Origin: JBBROS01 sp965260995
GTDB lineage: Bacteria; Pseudomonadota; Alphaproteobacteria; Acetobacterales; Acetobacteraceae
Reading direction: 5' to 3'
Length of the DNA: 64,000 nt
Assembly: GCA_965260995.1 (NCBI GenBank)
Contig: CBDHCD010000003.1
Location: 434,001 to 498,000, forward strand
Within the stretch, counting starts at the first letter, position 1. Every line of letters starts with the position of its first letter. The position numbers and the translations under genes are program-made. Below, piece by piece: positions 43,458 to 50,138 of this stretch. The notes below the pieces were generated by a model. It worked only from the letters and a program-made list of their open reading frames with translations, had not been told where the DNA came from and ran no database searches.

Positions 43458-45238
43458 AGGTTCACGATACCGTTGGCGAATTCTTCGGTCAGGCGGCCAT
43501 TGCGGCGAACCGTGAAGTTCGTGTGGGTGCGAGTGGGCGTTTGGCGAGCCATGCTGCCAGGCGGTCGAGGTTGATGGCCGCGGCCGTGACGACACTTTGC
43601 AGGCCCGTCTTGGCCAGCCCGCGGTAACGGGCGCGCCGCAGTCCGAAGCCGCGCACGCCCTGCGAGATCGTTCCCTCGATGCCTTGGCGCTGCGCATACA
43701 AGGCCCGTCCCGCTTCGGTTTTGTGGCGCGTCCGTGCGGCCGCAAGCGCCTCATGCTGCTCGCGCGCCGGCAGCGTCAACTGACGGCCCTGGTCACGCCC
43801 GCGCGTGCAGCGCGCCTTGGAGGGGCAAGGGTTGCAGTTGGCTGCGCTGAACCGGGCGCGGACGTAAGGGCCGGTTGCCTTGTCGTGGTAGCCGCGCCAA
43901 CTCGTGCTGGTCCGGCCTTCGGGACAGCGGGCCACCTCGCCCTCCCAATCGATGGCGAAGTCGCTTGTGTCGAACGCACCCTTGGTGCGAGCCTGCCAGC
44001 CGGTCGGGGACCGCCCCGGGCCGACCAGGTCGATGCCGTGCTGCTCGCGCGCACGGATGAGGTGGTCGGCGCTGATGTAGGCTGAGTCCACCAGGTGCTC
44101 GGACGGGACTAGGCCTTTCGCCGCCAGCGCCGCGTGGATCACCTCGACGCGCATGGCCTCGTGCACGTTGGCCGGCGTCGCGTCGGCGTGCAGGACGAGG
44201 TGCGGGGCGCCCGCGTCGCAGGTTTCTGTCAGGTGGACCATGTAGCCTGTCCAGTTCATGTTGGACTTGGACCGGTATCGCGCGTCCACGTCGTAAGGGG
44301 ACTCGATGCGGTCGCCGGGCCCCCGGCCCTCCACACGCTGCAAGCGGACGTTGGGCGGCACTCCCTTGTCTGGCCTGTTCTCGTCCCGCTCGAAGTGCCG
44401 CGCCCACACGCGGCGCAGCACGGCGACCGCCGGCAGCGCGGCAACCCCTGCTGGCACGCCCTGGCCGGCCAGGGCGTCGAGCAGTTGATAGCCGTCGGTG
44501 CCAACCTGGACGACATAGGCGTCGCGCTTGGGGCCAGTGTCCGGCAAGCGCCTGTCCTCAATCCGCCGACCGTAGTGCTCGTGCCAGTCAGAATGTGCTA
44601 CGGCGCGCAGCCAGTCGGGTGCAGCAACGGTGATCGCGTTCAGCGCGGCGCGCAGCGTCTCGGCCAGCAGCTCGATCCGGTTCAACTCGCGAACGGCGGC
44701 GAGGACGTGCGTGCTGTCGGTGCGCTGCCGCCCGCGCGCCTTGAGCAAGCCGCCCTCGCGCGCTGCGTCCAGCACGCGGACCAGCAGGCGCTCGGTGGCG
44801 TCCCCGCCCAGCAGCCTGCCGCGGAACTCGCACAGCACGCTGTGGTCGAAGCCAGGGTCGGCCAGGTCGAGGGCGAGCAGGTACTTCCAGTCAATGCGCG
44901 CCCGGACCGCCTCGGCCGCCTGCCGGTCGCTCAGCCCCTCGCGGAACTGCAGCAGCGTGACAAGGGCCAGCCGCCAGGGCGCATAGGCCGGCTGGCCGCG
45001 CTTGGGGTAGAGGTCGGCAAAGCCTGTGTCGTCGAACACGGTGCCGAGCTGGTCACGCAGCAGCAGACAAGGGTTGCCGCGCCGGAACGCCGCCCGGGCA
45101 ATGCGGGCCGTGTCGTCGGGCACAGGCGGGATGGATGGCTGCGGGTGGAGCGACATGGCAGGACCTCCAAATGGAAACCCTACCCAACGCCGCTGCCCGC
45201 ATCAGGCTGCCGAATTCGCCAACAGTATCGGTTCACCT
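43458..45238 (-). mobile_element. IS1182-type insertion sequence
   Basis: A 1.78-kb element with one transposase gene. Terminal inverted repeats are visible: the left end (43458-43483) is aggttcacgataccgttggc followed by gaattc, and the right end (45212-45238, reverse) is aggtgaaccgatactgttgg followed by cgaattc. They agree over the inner 19 bases except one, and differ at the tips. No target-site duplication is obvious. Base composition is slightly lower in GC and codon use differs from its neighbours, which fits recent arrival. It interrupts no gene that I can see: it lies between DUF465 and trcR. Confidence 0.85.
43489..45156 (-). CDS. IS1182-family transposase
   Basis: Intact transposase of 555 residues with no frameshift. 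The N-terminal part ('YPKRGQPAYAPWRLALVTLL' and 'GLSDRQAAEAVRARIDWKYL') is the IS1182/DUF772 domain, and 'RGRQRTDSTHVLAAVRELNR' carries the first catalytic Asp. A second Asp lies in 'HLVDSAYISADHL', and a Cys-containing segment ('NCNPCPSKARCTRG') precedes the Glu in 'RQGIEGTISQGVRGFGLRRA'. The element therefore looks active. Confidence 0.93.
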   Translation of the reverse strand: MSLHPQPSIPPVPDDTARIARAAFRRGNPCLLLRDQLGTVFDDTGFADLYPKRGQPAYAPWRLALVTLLQFREGLSDRQAAEAVRARIDWKYLLALDLADPGFDHSVLCEFRGRLLGGDATERLLVRVLDAAREGGLLKARGRQRTDSTHVLAAVRELNRIELLAETLRAALNAITVAAPDWLRAVAHSDWHEHYGRRIEDRRLPDTGPKRDAYVVQVGTDGYQLLDALAGQGVPAGVAALPAVAVLRRVWARHFERDENRPDKGVPPNVRLQRVEGRGPGDRIESPYDVDARYRSKSNMNWTGYMVHLTETCDAGAPHLVLHADATPANVHEAMRVEVIHAALAAKGLVPSEHLVDSAYISADHLIRAREQHGIDLVGPGRSPTGWQARTKGAFDTSDFAIDWEGEVARCPEGRTSTSWRGYHDKATGPYVRARFSAANCNPCPSKARCTRGRDQGRQLTLPAREQHEALAAARTRHKTEAGRALYAQRQGIEGTISQGVRGFGLRRARYRGLAKTGLQSVVTAAAINLDRLAAWLAKRPLAPTRTSRFAAMAA

Positions 45239-45356
45239 AGACAGACGCTGATCGGGCCATGTCCGGCGCCGACAAGGACGCCGGAGATGGCCGCGGTGTT
45301 TGTTTTGGCAGAAGCGTCGCGGCGGGGTAGGCGACTTCGTCCAGCCCGAGGTTGGG

Positions 45357-45938
45357 CTAGGCGGCGGCGTCCTCGATCTCGGGGGGCGGCGGAATCGGCA
45401 CTGCCTGGCCTTCGCGGATCAACCGCTCGTTGGCGGCGGCGACCATGTCGTTGAGGTCGGACTGGCTGCACAGGCCGAGGATGACCGGATCGCGCGGCTT
45501 GATGTTGGCGCTGTTCCAATGACTGCGCTCGCGTACCTTCTGGATGGTGTCCTTGGTGGTGCCGAGCAGCTTGACCACCTGGGCTTCGCTCAGTTGCGGG
45601 AAGTTGCGCAGGACGAAGGCGATGGCGTCGGGGCGGTCGTTGCGCTTGGCAACCGGGGTGTAGCGCGCGCCCTTGCTGCGCTTGTTGATCGGGTTGTTGG
45701 ACGGGATCAGCTTGAGCCGGGCGTTGGCGTCGCCCTCGCAACGCTTGATCTCGTCCTGGGTGACTTGGCTGTTGGCGACCGGGTCGTAGCCGACGATGCC
45801 TTGCGCCACCTCGCCGTCGGCGATGGCCTGCACTTCCAGCGGGTGCATGCCGCAGAAGTCGGCGATCTGGGTGAAAGTGAGGGCGGTTTTCTCGATCAGC
45901 CACACGGCGGTGGCCTTCGGCATGAGGGGAAGAGTCAT
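45357..45938 (-). CDS. trcR: cell-cycle transcriptional regulator TrcR (DUF1013)
   Basis: DUF1013 protein of 193 residues. It begins MTLPLMPKATAVWLIEKTAL, followed by a helix-turn-helix-like 'TFTQIADFCGMHPLEVQAIA' near residue 22, and 'LLGTTKDTIQKVRERSHWNS' near 126. Alphaproteobacterial TrcR is an essential or near-essential regulator that associates with RNA polymerase and takes part in the CtrA/GcrA cell-cycle network. Single copy, not obviously in an operon. Confidence 0.88.
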   Translation of the reverse strand: MTLPLMPKATAVWLIEKTALTFTQIADFCGMHPLEVQAIADGEVAQGIVGYDPVANSQVTQDEIKRCEGDANARLKLIPSNNPINKRSKGARYTPVAKRNDRPDAIAFVLRNFPQLSEAQVVKLLGTTKDTIQKVRERSHWNSANIKPRDPVILGLCSQSDLNDMVAAANERLIREGQAVPIPPPPEIEDAAA

Positions 45939-46069
45939 GATGTCCTGTCCTGGCCCCGCGAGGTCTCACGAAGGGCCGGGCGGAGCGGTTCGAATTTGCG
46001 GAAGAGATTGATATGGGGCTTGGCACGGGCGAGGGTCAAGTATGAGCCGGCCAGCATGAGGATCGCGCC

Positions 46070-46258
46070 ATGATGAACGAGGATGACGCGCCACGACCGG
46101 TGCCGCTGCTGCCGAGCCCGGCCCTGGACCGGCTCGGCGTCGCGGAACTGCGGGGCTACATCGCCGGGCTGCGCGGCGAGATCGCGCGGGCGGAGGCGGA
46201 GATCGCCCGCAAGGAAGGGTTGCGACAGGCCGCCGACACAGTGTTCCGGCGGCCGTAG
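46070..46258 (+). CDS. DUF1192 family small protein
   Basis: A 62-residue protein ('LGVAELRGYIAGLRGEIARA' with an amphipathic helix) of the DUF1192 family found only in alphaproteobacteria. Predicted cytoplasmic, coiled-coil, function unknown. An excellent hairpin terminator follows. Confidence 0.85.
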   Translation: MMNEDDAPRPVPLLPSPALDRLGVAELRGYIAGLRGEIARAEAEIARKEGLRQAADTVFRRP

Positions 46259-46270
46259 ACGCGACGAAGA

Positions 46271-46294
46271 AAGGGCCGGATCACTCCGGCCCTT
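46271..46294. terminator. intrinsic terminator between DUF1192 and hsp20
   Basis: The arms aagggccgga and tccggccctt form a perfect 10-bp stem with the loop tcac, serving both convergent genes. On the minus strand the stem is followed by tcttcgtc, a moderately T-rich tail. Confidence 0.8.
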
Positions 46295-46316
46295 CCGTGT
46301 CTCGAACTGGGCTTGG

Positions 46317-46787
46317 TTAGGCGGCCTGGTCCTGGGTCTCGCCGTCGTTGGCGATGACCGGGCGGGCCTGGCCGGCACCGATCTCGATGCGGCGCGGCTT
46401 CAGCGCCTCGGGCACGACGCGCTTGAGGCCGACGTGAAGCAGGCCGTTCAGCAACTCGGCACCGTCGACCTGGATGTGGTCGGCGAGCACGAAGCGCCGC
46501 TCGAAGGCGCGGCCGGCGATGCCGCGATGCAGCACCTCACCCTTCTGCGCCTCGGCCTTGACGCGGCCGGTGACGACGAGGGTGTTCTCGCGCACCACGA
46601 CGTCGAGGTCGTCGGGGCCGAAGCCGGCGACGGCCATGGTCAGGCGATAGCTGTCATCGCCCGTGCGCTCGATGTTGTAGGGCGGGTAGGTCGGCGCGCT
46701 GGCGGACTCCTGCGCCGTGTCCATCAGGCGGACGAGGCGGTCGAAGCCGATCGCGGTGCGGAACAAGGGAGAGAAATCGTACGTCAT
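46317..46787 (-). CDS. small heat-shock protein Hsp20
   Basis: Hsp20/IbpA-type chaperone of 156 residues. It starts MTYDFSPLFRTAIGFDRLVR, and the alpha-crystallin domain covers about residues 35-130 ('YNIERTGDDSYRLTMAVAGF', 'LHRGIAGRAFERRFVLADHI', 'LNGLLHVGLKRVVPEALKPR'). It holds unfolding proteins at high temperature. The start at 46787 follows a perfect aggagg Shine-Dalgarno, which is itself paired in a leader hairpin (see the ROSE-like element). Confidence 0.94.
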   Translation of the reverse strand: MTYDFSPLFRTAIGFDRLVRLMDTAQESASAPTYPPYNIERTGDDSYRLTMAVAGFGPDDLDVVVRENTLVVTGRVKAEAQKGEVLHRGIAGRAFERRFVLADHIQVDGAELLNGLLHVGLKRVVPEALKPRRIEIGAGQARPVIANDGETQDQAA

Positions 46788-46880
46788 GAAGAAACCTCCT
46801 GAAAGCAAGGTCTACGTCTTGATGGGCCGCCCATTCGGGCCGACCCGGTTCCGAGTGCCGAGGCCCCGATCGGGCATCCT
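46788..46880 (-). promoter_or_regulatory. ROSE-like RNA thermometer in hsp20 leader
   Basis: On the minus strand the leader reads ccttgctttcaggagg (46810-46795) directly before ttcttcATG. Here the ttgct segment can pair with agga of the Shine-Dalgarno, with one G opposite G: exactly the UUGCU/AGGA pairing with an internal G-G mismatch that defines ROSE thermometers. Another hairpin, gccc/gggc with loop gaat, and the palindrome at cgatcggg lie further 5', giving the multi-hairpin form of ROSE leaders. At high temperature the hairpin melts and frees the ribosome site. Confidence 0.75.
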
Positions 46881-47346
46881 CGACACACCCGAGATGGAAG
46901 CCGCGACGGGGCCGTTCAAGAGGCGGCAGCAGGAAAATAAGGCCAGGGCGGCGCGAACGAGGACGGCGCGCGGGGTTGGCCGGCGAGGGTGACCGGAGCC
47001 GGCGTCGATGCCCTATGCTGCCCGATGGGGCAGCATCTGCCTTGGTTGTAGGCACAAGCTTGGTAGATCGCGCCGAAAACGCGCATGATGCGGTGCAATA
47101 TCCCTGGAAGCGTCGCGCCGCACCGCAGTAGCCTGCGGCGGTCGCCCGGTGCTCCTGGCCGGGTCGGCGGCCTCGCCAACGGCGGCGGGGCGGGCAGCGG
47201 ATGTCCGGCGACACCCGCGGCGGCACTCAGCGACCCCGATGGCTTTCGTGACGCGCGGCGGCAGGCCGGCGCGACGCGACGGCAGGCGCGAACGCCGCCC
47301 CAGGGCACCCCCCATTCGCGGCCATTCGCTTGAGGACGCCATCGCC
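46881..47346 (+). other. intergenic / nirB2 leader region with strong hairpins
   Basis: A 466-base region upstream of the second nirB without a credible gene. It holds a perfect 9-bp hairpin, atgctgccc/gggcagcat (47015-47023, 47028-47036, loop gatg), a second near 47069-47083 (cgcg/cgcg around a 7-base loop) and a third near 47114-47130 (ccgca/tgcgg with a 6-base loop gtagcc). Serial leader hairpins would suit ANTAR-type antitermination of the nitrate operon. Loop sequences do not match the published consensus, so this is a suggestion. Confidence 0.4.
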
Positions 47347-49806
47347 ATGAACATGATCTCCCCCCAGCGGCTCCGCCTCGTCGTCATCGGCAACGGCATG
47401 GCCGGGATGCGCACCGTCGAGGACATCCTGGCGCGGACGCCGCACAAGTTCAGCATCACCGTGTTCGGGGCCGAGCCGCACCCGAACTACAACCGCATCA
47501 TGCTGAGCCCGCTGCTCGCGAAGGAGAAAACCTTCGAGGAGATCGTCATCAACGGGCACGACTGGTACGAGCAGAACGGCATCGAGCTGGTCAGCGGCGA
47601 GCGTGTGGTGGGCGTGGACCGGGCGGCGCGGGTGGTGGAAGGGGCGTTCGGCACGCGGCGGCCCTACGACGTGCTGCTGCTGGCGACCGGGTCGGACCCG
47701 TTCATCATCCCGGTGCCGGGCAAGGACTTGCCGGGGGTGATCACGTTCCGCGACGTGGCGGACGTGGACGCGATGCTGGCGGCCTCGGCGCGGGGCGGTC
47801 GGGCGGTGGTGATCGGCGGCGGGCTGCTGGGGCTGGAGGCGGCGAACGGGCTGGCGCTGAACGGCATGGCGGTGACGGTGCTGCACCTGATGCCGACGCT
47901 GATGGAGCGGCAGCTCGACGCGGCGGCGGGGGAGCTGCTGAAGGCCGATTTGGAGCGGCGGGGCATGGCGGTGCTGACCGCGGCCAACACCAAGGCGCTG
48001 CACGGCGACGGCCGGGTCGAGCAGGTGGAGCTGTCGGACGGGACGATGCTGCCGGCCGACCTGGTGGTGATGGCGGTCGGCATCCGGCCGAACGCGGCGC
48101 TCGGGCGGGACATCGGGCTCGAATGCAAGCGGGGCGTGGTGGTCGACGACCAGATGCGGACCAGCGACCCGGCGATCTTCTCGGTCGGCGAGTGCGTCGA
48201 GCACCAGGGGCGAACCTACGGGCTGGTGGCGCCCTTGTGGGAGATGGCCAAGGCGTGCGCCGACGCGATCAGCGGGGCCGGGCAAAGCGCCTTCTCGGCG
48301 AGCGTCACCGGGACGCGGCTGAAGGTGACGGGGATCGACATGTTCTCGGCCGGCGACTTCGCCGGGGACGAGGCCACGGAGGAGGTGGTGTTCCGCGACC
48401 CGGCGCGCGGCGTGTACCGTCGGCTGGTGCTGCGCGACGACAAGCTGATCGGGGCGGTGCTGTACGGCGACGCCCGCGACGGCGGCTGGTATTTCGGGCT
48501 GATGCGCGACGGGCAGGCGCTGGGCGAGCTGCGGGAGATGCTGATCTTCGGGCAGGACGCCGCGATGGCGGTGACTGGGGCGGACCCGAACGCGGCGGTG
48601 GCGGCGATGGCGGACGCGGCCGAGGTGTGCGGCTGCAACGGGGTGTGCAAGGGCGCGATCCTGGGGGCGATCGCCGAGAAGGGCTTGACGACGCTGGACG
48701 GGGTGCGGGCGCACACCAAGGCGTCGGCGTCGTGCGGCAGTTGCACCGGGCTGGTCGAGGGTCTGCTCGGCATGGCGCTCGGCGACGGCTACCGCGTGCC
48801 GGAGGGCGAGAAGGCGATGTGCAAATGCACGGCGCTGGGGCACGACGCCGTGCGGGCGGAGATCGTGGGCCAGGGGCTCAAGACCATTCCCGAGGTGATG
48901 GAAGGGCTGGGCTGGCGCAACGCGGACGGCTGCCACGTGTGCCGGCCGGCGCTGAACTACTACCTGCTGTGCGCCTGGCCGGGGGAGTACGTGGACAGCG
49001 CGCAGAGCCGGTTCGTCAACGAGCGGATGCACGCCAACATCCAGAAGGACGGCACCTACTCCGTGGTGCCGCGGATGTGGGGCGGGCTGACCAACAGCCG
49101 GGAGCTGCGGGCGATCGCCGACGTGGTGGACAGGTTCGCGATCCCGACCGTGAAGGTGACGGGCGGGCAGCGGATCGACCTCTTGGGTGTCAAGCGCGAG
49201 GACCTGCCGGCGGTGTGGCGCGACCTGAACGCGGCCGGGATGGTGTCGGGCCACGCCTACGGCAAGGCGCTGCGTACGGTGAAAACGTGCGTCGGGTCGG
49301 AGTGGTGCCGGTTCGGCACGCAGGACAGCACGGGCATGGGGGTGGCGTTGGAGCGGATGACGTGGGGGTCGTGGTTCCCGCACAAGGTCAAGCTCGCGGT
49401 GTCGGGCTGCCCGCGCAACTGCGCCGAGTCGAGCATCAAGGATTTCGGGGTGATCGCGGTGGACAGCGGCTGGGAGCTGAGCGTGGGCGGCAACGGCGGC
49501 ATCCACCTGCGCGGCACGGACGCGCTGGCCAAGGTGGAAACGCCCGAGCAGGTGATGGAGCATTGCGCCGCCTTTTTGCAGCTCTACCGCGAGGACGCGC
49601 GCTACCTGGAACGGACCGCGCCTTGGGTGGAGCGGCGGGGGATCGGCTGGGTCCGCGCGCGGGTGGCGGACGACGCCGCGAACCGGCGGGCGCTGGAGGA
49701 GCGGTTCCTGTTCGCGCAGCAGTTCGCCCAGGCGGACCCTTGGGCGGAGCGCGCGCCCGGCGGCGAGGGCGCGGCGCCGTATCGCACCCTGGTCGCGGCG
49801 GAGTAA
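47347..49806 (+). CDS. nirB: nitrite reductase (NAD(P)H) large subunit, copy 2
   Basis: NirB of 819 residues. The FAD/NAD domain starts 'RLRLVVIGNGMAGMRTVEDI', followed by 'VVIGGGLLGLEAANGL' near residue 157. The BFD-like [2Fe-2S] cluster is 'CGCNGVCKGA' and 'SCGSCTGLVE', and the sirohaem/4Fe-4S ligands are 'CVGSEWCRFGTQDS' and 'GCPRNCAESSIKDFG'. This copy is the one joined to nirD2, nasA and cobA in a complete assimilation operon. It is clearly diverged from copy 1 at 9.8 kb and differs in codon bias. Start ATG 47347 (MNMISPQRLRLVV) is chosen; the frame upstream is noise. Confidence 0.95.
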   Translation: MNMISPQRLRLVVIGNGMAGMRTVEDILARTPHKFSITVFGAEPHPNYNRIMLSPLLAKEKTFEEIVINGHDWYEQNGIELVSGERVVGVDRAARVVEGAFGTRRPYDVLLLATGSDPFIIPVPGKDLPGVITFRDVADVDAMLAASARGGRAVVIGGGLLGLEAANGLALNGMAVTVLHLMPTLMERQLDAAAGELLKADLERRGMAVLTAANTKALHGDGRVEQVELSDGTMLPADLVVMAVGIRPNAALGRDIGLECKRGVVVDDQMRTSDPAIFSVGECVEHQGRTYGLVAPLWEMAKACADAISGAGQSAFSASVTGTRLKVTGIDMFSAGDFAGDEATEEVVFRDPARGVYRRLVLRDDKLIGAVLYGDARDGGWYFGLMRDGQALGELREMLIFGQDAAMAVTGADPNAAVAAMADAAEVCGCNGVCKGAILGAIAEKGLTTLDGVRAHTKASASCGSCTGLVEGLLGMALGDGYRVPEGEKAMCKCTALGHDAVRAEIVGQGLKTIPEVMEGLGWRNADGCHVCRPALNYYLLCAWPGEYVDSAQSRFVNERMHANIQKDGTYSVVPRMWGGLTNSRELRAIADVVDRFAIPTVKVTGGQRIDLLGVKREDLPAVWRDLNAAGMVSGHAYGKALRTVKTCVGSEWCRFGTQDSTGMGVALERMTWGSWFPHKVKLAVSGCPRNCAESSIKDFGVIAVDSGWELSVGGNGGIHLRGTDALAKVETPEQVMEHCAAFLQLYREDARYLERTAPWVERRGIGWVRARVADDAANRRALEERFLFAQQFAQADPWAERAPGGEGAAPYRTLVAAE

Positions 49807-49811
49807 GGGGG

Positions 49812-50138
49812 ATGGGCGGCGATCTCGCGATCACCTGGACCGACGTGGCCGGGCTGGACGACATCCCGCGCCAGGGGGCGCGCGTGGTGGCGACGCGGCG
49901 GGGCGAGGTGGCGGTGTTCCGCACGCTGGACGACGCGGTGTTCGCGCTCGCCGACCGCTGCCCGCACAAGCAGGGCAAGCTGTCGCAGGGGATCGTCCAC
50001 GGGCACAACGTGACCTGCCCGCTGCACAACTGGGTGATCGGGCTGGCGGACGGGGCGGCGCAGGCGCCGGACGAGGGTTGCGTGCGGCGGTTCCCGGTGC
50101 GGGTGCAGGACGGGCGCGTGCTGCTGGGCGTCGGCTGA
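49812..50138 (+). CDS. nirD: nitrite reductase small subunit, copy 2 (Rieske)
   Basis: NirD of 108 residues starting MGGDLAITWTDVAGLDDIPR. The Rieske ligands are in 'CPHKQGKLSQG' and 'CPLHNWVIGL', two Cys and two His as expected. It follows nirB2 by 5 bases, and its stop overlaps the nasA start (TGATG). Confidence 0.92.
   Translation: MGGDLAITWTDVAGLDDIPRQGARVVATRRGEVAVFRTLDDAVFALADRCPHKQGKLSQGIVHGHNVTCPLHNWVIGLADGAAQAPDEGCVRRFPVRVQDGRVLLGVG

Noticed and set aside
43458..45238. A gene interrupted by the insertion sequence
   Set aside because: Neither flank continues a recognisable reading frame across the element.
46717..46992. A 91-codon plus-strand frame over the hsp20 start and leader
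   Set aside because: It is antisense to the Hsp20 N-terminus and the leader hairpins and lacks its own ribosome site; the composition is not protein-like.
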